From Sphingomonas edaphi (GTDB lineage Bacteria > Pseudomonadota > Alphaproteobacteria > Sphingomonadales > Sphingomonadaceae): a stretch of DNA of 64,000 nt. The notes under the pieces are model-generated. The model had not been told where the DNA came from. It ran no database searches and saw only the letters and a program-made list of their open reading frames with translations. The DNA lies in assembly GCF_003583725.1 (NCBI RefSeq), contig NZ_QXTF01000004.1, positions 62,001 to 126,000 on the forward strand. The letters run 5' to 3'. A program made the position numbers and the translations under genes. Below, piece by piece: positions 54,623-62,766 of the stretch; position 1 is the stretch's first letter, and each line of letters starts with the position of its first letter.

Positions 54623-55339
54623 CTAGGCCGCGGCGCGCGCCTCCTCGCTGTCGCCCAGCATCCACTCAACGGCCATTCGGCTATGAATTGCGGTAGTATC
54701 GTAAACCGGCAGCACGTTTGCGCGAACGTCCACGGCCAGGCCGAGCTCGGTGCAGCCCAGTACAACGGCCTGCACTTTCTGCTTGCCAAGCTCGGTGATC
54801 AGCGTCTTCAGCTTGCGCTGGCTTTCCCTCACCACTCGGCCTGCTGCGAGTTCATCATAGATGATGCGGTCGACTTCGGTGCGCCACATGGGCTGCAGCT
54901 CGACAAGCTGGATACCCTTCGCCTCGTAACGCTCCCGGATGAAGGGCTGGGTCATCACGAACCGGGTGCCGAGCAAGGCAACACGCGTCCGCCCGTCCGC
55001 GCTGACCCGGTCCGCCGTCGCGTCGCCGATATGAAGAATGGGAAGTCCGGTTGCTTCTCCGATTTCTTGCGAAACCTTGTGAAGCGTGTTGGATGCCAGC
55101 AGTAGCCCTTGAGCTCCGCTCGCTTTTAGACGTTGGCCCGCTTCAACGGCCGTCCGGGCGACGCCCTCCCAGTCCTCTGCCTGCTGCATGGCCGCGAAGG
55201 GGGCTAAATCGAGGCTTTCGATCGCCAGAACAGCACTGTGGAGGCCACCCAACCTCTGGGCAACGCCGCGATTGATCTGCTCATAATAGAGAGCGGTTGA
55301 GGTCCAGCTCGTGCCGCCGATGATCCCCAGTTTCTTCAA
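54623..55339 (-). CDS. Aspartate/glutamate racemase family protein
   Basis: A 238-residue racemase of the Asp/Glu/hydantoin family. KKLGIIGGTSWTSTALYYEQ opens the protein; the second catalytic Cys is in VVLGCTELGLAV near residue 193. At the first catalytic position the sequence is LLLASNTLHKVS, with Ser/Asn rather than Cys, recalling E. coli YgeA-type enzymes whose first residue is not Cys. It may interconvert D- and L-aspartate or glutamate, or another acid. It lies between uvrC and pntB on the same strand with no obvious pathway partner. Confidence 0.88.
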   Translation of the reverse strand: MKKLGIIGGTSWTSTALYYEQINRGVAQRLGGLHSAVLAIESLDLAPFAAMQQAEDWEGVARTAVEAGQRLKASGAQGLLLASNTLHKVSQEIGEATGLPILHIGDATADRVSADGRTRVALLGTRFVMTQPFIRERYEAKGIQLVELQPMWRTEVDRIIYDELAAGRVVRESQRKLKTLITELGKQKVQAVVLGCTELGLAVDVRANVLPVYDTTAIHSRMAVEWMLGDSEEARAAA

Positions 55340-55436
55340 TGTTCAGGCCCCTTCCCCGGGCGCACCCCTGCCGCCGACGGGCTGGGGGCTTCAACCCAGA
55401 AACGATTCAGGCCTGCAAAGTAAAAGGAAAGCGTGG

Positions 55437-56846
55437 TTAACCCAAGGCTTTAACGATCTCTTCGACCATCTTTTTCGCGTCGGCGAGCAGCATCATGGTG
55501 TTGTCGCGATAGAAGAGTTCATTGTCGACGCCGGCATAGCCCACACCACCCATTGATCGCTTCACAAAAAGGACGGTCCGCGCCTTTTCAACGTCGAGCA
55601 CGGGCATCCCGTAGATCGGCGATCCCTTGTCAGTTTTCGCAGCTGGGTTGGTGACGTCATTGGCGCCGATGACGAAGGCGACGTCGGCCTGCGCGAACTC
55701 GCTGTTGATGTCCTCGAGCTCATGCACCTCGTCGTAAGGAACATTGGCTTCGGCAAGCAGGACGTTCATATGCCCGGGCATCCGCCCCGCCACGGGGTGG
55801 ATCGCATAGTCGACCTCCACTCCCTCTTTCTTGAGCAGGTCGGCCATTTCCCGCAGGGCATGCTGGGCTTGGGCGACGGCCATTCCGTAGCCTGGAACGA
55901 TGATGACCTTATCGGCCTGCTTCATCAGGAATGCCGCGTCTTCAGCCGAGCCCCGCTTGTAGGGCCGATCAATAGCTTCTGCCGTTCCAGATGAAGCCAC
56001 AGCTCCGAACCCACCGGCGATAACGCTGATGAAACTCCGGTTCATTGCGCGGCACATGATGTAGCTGAGGATGGCGCCCGAGCTACCGACGAGCGCGCCG
56101 GTGATGATCATCGCGCTGTTATGAAGCGTGAAACCCATCGCAGCGGCTGCCCAGCCCGAATAGCTGTTCAGCATCGAGATCACGACAGGCATGTCCGCGC
56201 CGCCGATCGGGATGATCAGCAGGAAACCGATCAGGAAGCTGAGCGCAACGACCGTCCAGAATATCCACGGTGCCTGGTCCTGCGTGAAGTAGGCAATTAG
56301 CCCCAGGATCGCGATGAGGGTGCCAAGGTTAATGACGTGCCGCAGCGGCAGAAGGATGGGCGCACCGCTCATGTTCCCGTTGAGCTTGAGGTAGGCGATC
56401 ACGGATCCGGAAAAAGTGATTGCGCCGATGGCGACGCCAAGCCCCATCTCGACGCGGCTTACCTGCAAGATCGCGCCGGTTGCATCGACGATGCCGAATG
56501 CCTCCGGGTTCAGGAAAGCTGCCGCGCCAACCAATACAGCTGCCATGCCCACCAGCGAGTGAAACGCGGCCACGAGCTGCGGCATGGCTGTCATCTGGAT
56601 GCGTCGGGCAATTAGTAACCCGATCCCGCCGCCGACGAGAATTGCCGCACCGATCTCCCACAGCGAGGCTATCTCATGCGTCGCAAGCGTGGTCGCGACG
56701 GCGATGGCCATGCCAAGCATGCCGAAACGATTACCGCGCTGACTACTTACCGGGCTGGATAGCCCCCTGAGCGCTAGGATGAAGCAAACACCGGAAATCA
56801 GGTATGCGAGGAGGACCCAAGACGGGACGGCCGCGGCCTCATGCAT
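55437..56846 (-). CDS. pntB: NAD(P) transhydrogenase subunit beta
   Basis: A 469-residue membrane subunit of the proton-translocating transhydrogenase, which passes hydride between NADH and NADP+ driven by the proton gradient. The ATG at 56846 overlaps the pntAB stop. Eight or nine membrane helices come first, followed by the NADP-binding domain III from about residue 290 with VIIVPGYGMAVAQAQHALRE, HPVAGRMPGHMNVLLAEANV and VIGANDVTNPAAKTDKGSPI, all strongly conserved. Length is as in the split alphaproteobacterial form. pntAA is not adjacent: it lies beyond the CHASE2-EAL gene. Confidence 0.96.
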   Translation of the reverse strand: MHEAAAVPSWVLLAYLISGVCFILALRGLSSPVSSQRGNRFGMLGMAIAVATTLATHEIASLWEIGAAILVGGGIGLLIARRIQMTAMPQLVAAFHSLVGMAAVLVGAAAFLNPEAFGIVDATGAILQVSRVEMGLGVAIGAITFSGSVIAYLKLNGNMSGAPILLPLRHVINLGTLIAILGLIAYFTQDQAPWIFWTVVALSFLIGFLLIIPIGGADMPVVISMLNSYSGWAAAAMGFTLHNSAMIITGALVGSSGAILSYIMCRAMNRSFISVIAGGFGAVASSGTAEAIDRPYKRGSAEDAAFLMKQADKVIIVPGYGMAVAQAQHALREMADLLKKEGVEVDYAIHPVAGRMPGHMNVLLAEANVPYDEVHELEDINSEFAQADVAFVIGANDVTNPAAKTDKGSPIYGMPVLDVEKARTVLFVKRSMGGVGYAGVDNELFYRDNTMMLLADAKKMVEEIVKALG

Positions 56847-57129
56847 CGCGGCGCTCCTTCTTCTTGTACATGGCCAGCATGCGATGAGTGACGGCAAAGC
56901 CGCCAAAGATGTTCACCGACGCCAGCGCCACGGCGATGAGCCCAAGCCACTTTGCACCAAGGCTCCCGCCTGCTGCTGCCGCTATCAGGGCGCCGACGAT
57001 GATAACGGATGAAATCGCGTTGGTGACGGCCATCAAGGGCGTGTGCAACGCCGGCGTGACCGACCAGACGACGTAGTAGCCCACAAAGCAGGCGAGTACG
57101 AAGATCGACAGGATCGAGATGAAGTCCAA
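56839..57129 (-). CDS. pntAB: NAD(P) transhydrogenase subunit alpha, part 2
   Basis: A 96-residue protein with three or four membrane helices, corresponding to the C-terminal membrane part of PntA in the three-gene form (PntAB of Rhodospirillum). It reads FVGYYVVWSVTPALHTPLMA then VTNAISSVIIVGALIAA and a final basic YKKKERRDA; the HTPLMAVTNAISS segment is the family signature. Its stop overlaps the pntB start by eight bases. It has no upstream gene on this strand until pntAA at 59927, so this pair must have its own promoter in 57130-57296. Confidence 0.95.
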   Translation of the reverse strand: MDFISILSIFVLACFVGYYVVWSVTPALHTPLMAVTNAISSVIIVGALIAAAAGGSLGAKWLGLIAVALASVNIFGGFAVTHRMLAMYKKKERRDA

Positions 57130-57296
57130 GGCGCCCCTCCCCGTTCAGTTGCGGATGTTGTGGCAAGGGGCAGCGCCATTGTCGAGGGCGGCCGGGAATC
57201 CTTCCAAGCTGGGGCGTTAAACGCTTTGAGGTTTCCGATTTGATAACCTTTTGGTGCGCATTCCCCATGGCTAGCTACGAAGGGAATCGTCAGACC

Positions 57297-59588
57297 ATGG
57301 CATGGCTGCGCCGACGCGAAGGCAAGACCGGACCTGAGAGCCCGGCGAAGCTGCTCGCCTGGACCATTGGCCTTGGCTTGCTCTTTGGCGTCATCGGAGC
57401 GGGCGAATATGTGGAAGATCGCCTGCGGGTGGTGCGCAATCACATCAATGAACGGCCGGCAAGCGGCGAGATTGTCCTTGTCAGCATCAACGACAAGTCG
57501 CTTCGAGAGGTACATCGCTGGCCCTGGCCGCGCGACCAATATGCCCAGCTGATCACGCGCATTGACGCTGCCCAGCCCGCTATGCAGCTGCACGACATCA
57601 TCCTTCCGGACCGAACCGAGCTCAAGCGAGACCGGGTCCTTGTTGCGGCGGCAGCAGAAAGCAACCATGTTTACTTTGCCGCGCTCAACCGGGCGGGGGC
57701 GCGCGAAGGCACAATTGCAGACATCCGGCCGTTTCCCGAACTGGAAGCCGTTTCCAGGGTCGGTTCGATCCTGATCAACTACAACTACGCTAACGAAATC
57801 TGGCGCATTCCGTATCGCACAGCGCTCAGCGATAAGTCAGTGCCCTCTTTCGCGGCCATCCTGGCGGGCAAAGAAAAGCCGAGCGACGAATTCTTTCGGA
57901 TCGACTACACGTTCGACGTAAAATCGATACCGGTCGTAAGTGCCAGTGATGTTCTCGCAGGCCGCGTGCCTGCTTCATTCTTTAGAGGAAAGAAGGTCGT
58001 CGTCGGTACCGACGCAGAGCGGATCGGCGATCAATATCTAATACCAGGCCGCGGAAAATACGGCGGGGTCTACGTCCACATTTTTGCCGCGGAAACATTG
58101 CTCCGTGGATCGCCGATCGACCTCGGGTGGCTGCCCGGATTCATCCTCGCCGCTCTTCTCAGCGGTGCCGCCGTTTTCCTTAAAGGCCGCCGAGGCGCAG
58201 CTTGCCTTGCGACCGGGGTGCTGCTGCTCTTGGCTCTGCCGCTTATTGTTGAGCCGCAGCTTATATTCGTCGACGTGACCGCTGGCTTGTTTGTCGCGAT
58301 TTGGACCGCCGCCGGATTGGGGCTGCGTTACGTGCGAAGCCGCGGATTGACCAACCCCGTTAGCGGCCTGCCCAATCTCGTTGCACTGAGGCGCGCAAAG
58401 CACGAACGCGACCGCGCCATTATTGTCGCTCGCGTCGTAAACTATCCGCAGATTGTCTCGACGCTGTCGCTCGCTAACGAGCGGCATCTGGCTCAACAGA
58501 TCGTCTCGAGGCTTAACGTCGGGTCCGAAGTTGACCGGGTGTACCAAGGCGACGAAGGAATCTTCGCATGGACCGTGCCTGCAGGGACAGCAATCGGTCA
58601 TCACATCGAGGCACTTCACGCTCTATTTCGAAGCCCAGCAAAAATCGCCGGGAAGCCAATTGATGTCGCCGTTAGCTTTGGCGTCGAAATTGGAAGCGGC
58701 CGATCGATCGCTAATCGCTTGGGCAGCGCACTCGTCGCGGCAGACGAAGCGACGGCCGAGGGGCTGCGTTGGAAATATCATGATCCAGAGCGCCTCAAGG
58801 ACGCCGAATGGCGCCTCTCACTTCTCAGCCAGCTCGACCAGGCGATCGACGACGGTCAGGTTTGGGTCGCGTACCAACCGCAACTTGATCTTCGCACCAA
58901 CACAATACGCGGTGCTGAAGCACTGGCTCGCTGGACACACCCCGAGAAAGGCCCAATCAGCCCGACCGAGTTCATTGCAGCTGCTGAACAAAATGACCGG
59001 ATCGAAAAGCTAACTCTTTTTGTGCTGGACACCGCAGTGGCTGCGGCCGCGCGGCTCAACCAAGAACATTCGACATTCGACATGGCGGTCAATCTTTCTG
59101 CGCGAATGCTGACCGACAAGACCCTCCCATCGAAGGTGAAGGCAATTCTGGACCGGCACAAACTCGATCCGAAGCGGCTGACCCTAGAGCTCACGGAAAC
59201 CGCTACACTCGCAAGTGCTGGAGATCTTGCTTCCCTTTTCGGCCTTCGCGACCTGGGCGTGCGGATCTCGATCGACGATTACGGCACCGGCCTCTCAACA
59301 CTAGAGTATCTCAAGAAGATTCCGGCCGACGAGATCAAAATCGATCAGACCTTCGTGAAGTCGATGCGCGACCACCGGAGCGATCTGGTAATGGTTCAGT
59401 CCACGATTGTGCTCGCTCACTCCCTGGGCCGCACCGTGGTCGCGGAAGGCATCGAGACCCGTGAAATACTCGACATGCTCATCGCGATGAAATGCGAAGT
59501 GGGTCAAGGCTTTATCATTGGCCGCCCAAGCAGTCTTAACGATTTGATTAAACGGCTACTTGCTGAGCGAAAGCGACGCGCTGCATGA
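57297..59588 (+). CDS. CHASE2-EAL phosphodiesterase with degenerate GGDEF
   Basis: A 763-residue membrane protein. The ATG at 57297 has GAAGGGA about ten bases upstream; an ATG at 57267 and a TTG at 57240 are alternatives. A first helix (LAWTIGLGLLFGVIGAG) leads to a periplasmic CHASE2 sensor (GEIVLVSINDKSLREVHRW), then three helices near residues 285-350. The GGDEF region is degenerate (VYQGDEGIFAW in place of GGDEF), so no cyclase activity is expected. The EAL domain is complete: GAEALARWTHPE, SIDDYGTGLSTLEYLKKIP and DEIKIDQTFVKSM. It should hydrolyse c-di-GMP. It is divergent from pntAB-pntB and sits inside what is usually one operon. Confidence 0.9.
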   Translation: MAWLRRREGKTGPESPAKLLAWTIGLGLLFGVIGAGEYVEDRLRVVRNHINERPASGEIVLVSINDKSLREVHRWPWPRDQYAQLITRIDAAQPAMQLHDIILPDRTELKRDRVLVAAAAESNHVYFAALNRAGAREGTIADIRPFPELEAVSRVGSILINYNYANEIWRIPYRTALSDKSVPSFAAILAGKEKPSDEFFRIDYTFDVKSIPVVSASDVLAGRVPASFFRGKKVVVGTDAERIGDQYLIPGRGKYGGVYVHIFAAETLLRGSPIDLGWLPGFILAALLSGAAVFLKGRRGAACLATGVLLLLALPLIVEPQLIFVDVTAGLFVAIWTAAGLGLRYVRSRGLTNPVSGLPNLVALRRAKHERDRAIIVARVVNYPQIVSTLSLANERHLAQQIVSRLNVGSEVDRVYQGDEGIFAWTVPAGTAIGHHIEALHALFRSPAKIAGKPIDVAVSFGVEIGSGRSIANRLGSALVAADEATAEGLRWKYHDPERLKDAEWRLSLLSQLDQAIDDGQVWVAYQPQLDLRTNTIRGAEALARWTHPEKGPISPTEFIAAAEQNDRIEKLTLFVLDTAVAAAARLNQEHSTFDMAVNLSARMLTDKTLPSKVKAILDRHKLDPKRLTLELTETATLASAGDLASLFGLRDLGVRISIDDYGTGLSTLEYLKKIPADEIKIDQTFVKSMRDHRSDLVMVQSTIVLAHSLGRTVVAEGIETREILDMLIAMKCEVGQGFIIGRPSSLNDLIKRLLAERKRRAA

Positions 59589-59674
59589 TTTGGTAAATGC
59601 GTTGCTAACCATTTCGATTAAGGTTAACGTCCCCGTCATCGGTGCGAGTCGCCGTGTAACGACAGGGGACGACC

Positions 59675-59761
59675 ATGAAGTACAAGAAAGCGCGCCCGAC
59701 CCGTGGGCTCTGGAGCTGGCTTTTCGGTTCTGGCTGGGGCGGCGCCGGCAGCGGCGGCTAA
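59675..59761 (+). CDS. Possible 28-residue Trp/Gly-rich peptide
   Basis: A short frame with GGGGACG just before the ATG and two successive TAA stops. It encodes MKYKKARPTRGLWSW then a leucine-phenylalanine-glycine segment and a C-terminal run of Gly with Ser and Trp: a basic head, three tryptophans and a glycine-rich tail. It lies 86 bases after the CHASE2-EAL gene and directly before two hairpins that look like a terminator. A good start, double stop and terminator support a real gene, but without homologues it may be chance. Confidence 0.4.
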   Translation: MKYKKARPTRGLWSWLFGSGWGGAGSGG

Positions 59762-59769
59762 TAATTTTC

Positions 59770-59831
59770 GCTGAAAAGCGGTATTTTTCAGCTCTTTAGA
59801 CGATCTGCGACTCTGGCGCGGATCGTCTTTT
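59770..59831 (+). terminator. Two tandem hairpins, likely terminator
   Basis: First hairpin: GCTGAAAA (59770-59777) with TTTTCAGC (59785-59792), followed by TCTTT. Second: AGACGATC (59798-59805) with GATCGTCT (59821-59828) followed by further T residues. Together they should end plus-strand transcription from the CHASE2-EAL gene and the short peptide frame. They also lie about 100 bases past the pntAA stop and may serve both strands. Confidence 0.7.
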
Positions 59832-59926
59832 AGCGTGTACTAAGTTTGAGTTTGGCGCTGCTGGAATAGCGCATGCCCCCTGCTATCCAGGAGGCCATCA
59901 ATCATCGCGCAGCGTAATCGTTACTG

Positions 59927-61051
59927 CTAAGGTTTGATTCGGTCGTGAACGACCTGTCCGCCGTTCGTGAGGCGGATCGCCTTAACCAACTCGTCGTCAT
60001 CGGGCAGTTTAAGCGCGGACGCTTCCTTGTCCCAGAATGCTAGGAGGAAGTTCGCCAGATTTCGGGCGAACAATGCAGACGCATCGGCCGCAAGCGTGCG
60101 CGCCAATTGCACCGCGCCCACAATCTTGACGCCGTGACGGTCCACGACCTCGCCTGCAACGCACCCTTCGACATTGCCGCCCGCTTCGGCCGCAAGGTCT
60201 ACAATGATGCTGCCGGGCCGCATCGACGCAATCTGCGCATCGCTGATTAGCCGCGGCGCTGCCCGGCCCGGGATCAGGGCCGTCGTGATCACAATGTCCT
60301 GCTTGGCGATATGGCCAGAAACCAGTTCGGCTTGGGCCGCCTGATACTCAGGGCTGGTTTCACCGGCATAGCCGCCCTGCCCTTCACCCTCGATGCCTGC
60401 CACGCCTTCAACGAAGATCGGCTTGGCTCCAAGTGACTGGATCTGCTCCTTGGTCGCCGACCTCACGTCTGTCGCACTAACCTGCGCGCCAAGACGGCGT
60501 CCGGTCGCAATGGCCTGCAAGCCCGCAACGCCAACACCCATTACGAACAGCTTTGCCGGACTGACCGTCCCAGCTGCCGTCATCATCATCGGGAAAGCCC
60601 GGCCGTAAAGCGACGCTGCGTCCACGACGGCCTTGTACCCCGCAAGGTTGGACTGGGACGAAAGGATATCCATGGACTGCGCGCGAGTGATGCGGGGCAT
60701 CCACTCCATCGCTAGCGCCTGCAAACCGGCGGCCGCATAGGCTTTAACGTCGTCTGTCCGCCGCGTGGGATCGAGTGCACCGAGCAGGATTGCTCCCTGC
60801 TTGGCGCCCTGAAGCGATCCCGGCTCGGGCCCCATGATGCACAGGATCGCATCCGCATCTTTAAGCACGGCATCGCGGGCGCCAACGGTGGCACCTGCGG
60901 TATCATAATCGCTGTCGGCGATTGAGGCGCCCTCACCGGCGCCTTGTTCGATCGCGACCTCGATTCCCAGTGCGGTGAATTTCTTCACCGTCTCCGGGAT
61001 GGCGGCAACGCGGGTTTCCGCGCTGCCTTCCTTGAGGAACGCGATCTTCAA
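59927..61051 (-). CDS. pntAA: NAD(P) transhydrogenase subunit alpha, part 1
   Basis: A 374-residue soluble NAD-binding subunit of the transhydrogenase (alanine-dehydrogenase-like fold). It opens KIAFLKEGSAETRVAAIPET (TTG start at 61051) and has RITRAQSMDILSSQSNLAGY near residue 122, the NAD motif LFVMGVGVAGLQAIATGRRL near residue 168, VITTALIPGRAAPRLIS and IIVDLAAEAGGNVEGC near residue 280. Length fits the split form. The aa3 subunit IV gene ends nine bases upstream, so both probably share a transcript. The partner genes pntAB-pntB are 2.8 kb downstream, past an opposite-strand gene. Confidence 0.96.
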   Translation of the reverse strand: MKIAFLKEGSAETRVAAIPETVKKFTALGIEVAIEQGAGEGASIADSDYDTAGATVGARDAVLKDADAILCIMGPEPGSLQGAKQGAILLGALDPTRRTDDVKAYAAAGLQALAMEWMPRITRAQSMDILSSQSNLAGYKAVVDAASLYGRAFPMMMTAAGTVSPAKLFVMGVGVAGLQAIATGRRLGAQVSATDVRSATKEQIQSLGAKPIFVEGVAGIEGEGQGGYAGETSPEYQAAQAELVSGHIAKQDIVITTALIPGRAAPRLISDAQIASMRPGSIIVDLAAEAGGNVEGCVAGEVVDRHGVKIVGAVQLARTLAADASALFARNLANFLLAFWDKEASALKLPDDDELVKAIRLTNGGQVVHDRIKP

Positions 61052-61060
61052 CCGGGAACC

Positions 61061-61210
61061 CTAGTTCGCGATGACGTAGATGACGATCGCGGTGACGATC
61101 ACAGTCGCAATCGTTCCGTATTTCAGCAGCTTGATAAAGCCAGCATAGTTACGGTTGTGGGCCGGATAGTCCATCTCGGTTGCGGTCGGGTGGCCTTGAT
61201 CAGCGGCCAT
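61061..61210 (-). CDS. aa3-type cytochrome c oxidase subunit IV
   Basis: A 49-residue protein: MAADQGHPTATEMDYPAHNR then NYAGFIKLLKYGTIATVIVT and a single membrane helix ending VIYVIAN. The short acidic head with MDYPAHNRNYAGF before one helix is the signature of the bacterial aa3-type oxidase subunit IV family. An AGGGGATT precedes the ATG. It is co-directional with pntAA and ends nine bases before it, a common arrangement in alphaproteobacteria. It would be a small accessory subunit of the terminal oxidase in the inner membrane. Confidence 0.88.
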   Translation of the reverse strand: MAADQGHPTATEMDYPAHNRNYAGFIKLLKYGTIATVIVTAIVIYVIAN

Positions 61211-61329
61211 ACTGGAATCCCCTTGGTAAGAATTGTTGGCCGGGTCTTAACAAGACCGCCGCCGAGGCCCAAGCGCCTTTTTTCTTCGCGCTTAACATCA
61301 GCTTTACACCTTTGGGCTAAACCCTTGCC

Positions 61330-62766
61330 ATGCGCGAGGAAGTTCTCCGTTCGCTGTTGCTGGTTGATGCCGATGCCAATGAGCGCCGGCAACTCTCTGC
61401 ATTTGCGTCCCGGGCCGGCTGGACGATCGTCGGCGCCGCTTGCGCCGAGACCGCTGTCGGGCTCCTGCAAGGTCCTCACGGCCGCGAAGTGCGCGCAGCG
61501 TTGCTATCAAGCTGGAACGATCAACAAGGCCCTGCGCTGATCGCAGCCTTGCGACAGTGCCGTCCTGGCCTTCCCGTTATCGTCCTTGCCGAAGGCGGGT
61601 CAATTGCACTCGCCGTCGATGCCATGCGCGCTGGTGCGTCCGACTACCTTGCCAAGCCCATTGCGCCGGACCGGCTGCTTGACGCTCTCTCGTCGCACGC
61701 CGATCGCCGCCGCGCGGTCGGCGAACTGGCGCCTATCTCTGAAAAAATCGCACCGGACATCCCGCTCGATCAGCTGATCGGATCTGCCCCGGAATTCCGT
61801 GCTGCGCTGGCAGTGGCCGCTAAAGCCGCCCGCAACCGTCTTCCTATCTTGATCATTGGCGAAGCGGGTACTGGCAAGGAAACAATGGCCCGCGCCATCC
61901 ATCACGCCAGCCTTCGCTCGCGGGGGCCCGTAGTGCAAATCGACTGTAAGTCAGTCCCCGCGAACATCATCGACAGCGAGCTTATGGGGCACGTACCCGG
62001 AGCATTCCCGGGCGCATTTGCCGAGCGCGTCGGGCGCATCGTGGAGGCAGACGGCGGAACCCTGCTCCTTGACGAGATCGGAGCGCTTCCTAGAGAAACC
62101 CAGGCTCGTCTCGACCGCGTCCTCGCGACAGGCGAAGTCCGGCCAGTAGGCTGCAATGGTTCGCACTCCGTCGACATTCGATTGATTGCCACCTCCAGTC
62201 GGCCGCTTCCCGACGACTTCGATGCAAACCTTGCAGAGCGGATTGGAGCGACGACGGTGACTCTTCCCCCGCTTCGCGATCGAAGCGGAGATATCCCGGG
62301 TCTTGTTCGACACTTGCTCACGCGCTTTGCCGAGGAACCCGGCATGGGCTCGCTCTCGATCAGCAATGACGCGCTAGCAGTCCTAATGCGCTACGGCTGG
62401 CCTGGAAACGTCCGGCAACTCGCCGGCGTGCTGTTCCGGGCGGCCTTGCAGGCGAGCGGCAACTCGCTCACCGCCGAGGACTTCCCGCACATCGCGATCC
62501 AGTCGCGTTTCTCTGGTCGGCGAAGCGACGTTTCTCCGGACATCGGCAAGACTTCAACAGAAGCGGCGGTCTCCGGTGGGCAGGGCGTGACGCTCTATCG
62601 CCAGGACGGGCATCTGCGCACGCTTGAAGAGATTGAAGCCGATATCATCCGGTTGGCGATCGGCCACTATCGCGGCCGCATGACCGAAGTCGCGCGTCGT
62701 CTCGGGATTGGGCGCTCGACCCTTTACCGCAAACTGGGCGAACTCGGCATCGACACCGCGGCCTAA
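61330..62766 (+). CDS. NtrC-like regulator with degenerate receiver and GAFTGA loop
   Basis: A 478-residue protein of NtrC-type order: receiver (1-120), AAA+ domain (about 145-380), Fis-type helix-turn-helix at the C-terminus (GRMTEVARRLGIGRSTLYRK). In the receiver the phospho-accepting Asp is missing (ALLSSWNDQQG where LLD is expected) and the acidic pair reads VDAD; the Lys in LAKPI remains. The AAA+ domain has Walker A IGEAGTGKET and Walker B GGTLLLDEIG, but the sigma54-contact loop is GAFPGA rather than GAFTGA. It therefore may act without phosphorylation and without sigma54. The start has no strong ribosome-binding site. It converges on folP with a four-base overlap. Confidence 0.88.
   Translation: MREEVLRSLLLVDADANERRQLSAFASRAGWTIVGAACAETAVGLLQGPHGREVRAALLSSWNDQQGPALIAALRQCRPGLPVIVLAEGGSIALAVDAMRAGASDYLAKPIAPDRLLDALSSHADRRRAVGELAPISEKIAPDIPLDQLIGSAPEFRAALAVAAKAARNRLPILIIGEAGTGKETMARAIHHASLRSRGPVVQIDCKSVPANIIDSELMGHVPGAFPGAFAERVGRIVEADGGTLLLDEIGALPRETQARLDRVLATGEVRPVGCNGSHSVDIRLIATSSRPLPDDFDANLAERIGATTVTLPPLRDRSGDIPGLVRHLLTRFAEEPGMGSLSISNDALAVLMRYGWPGNVRQLAGVLFRAALQASGNSLTAEDFPHIAIQSRFSGRRSDVSPDIGKTSTEAAVSGGQGVTLYRQDGHLRTLEEIEADIIRLAIGHYRGRMTEVARRLGIGRSTLYRKLGELGIDTAA

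Noticed and set aside
57033-57668. A 211-codon minus-strand frame spanning the pntAB/CHASE2-EAL gap
   Set aside because: It overlaps pntAB in another frame and is antisense to the CHASE2 domain; the product looks like shadow sequence.
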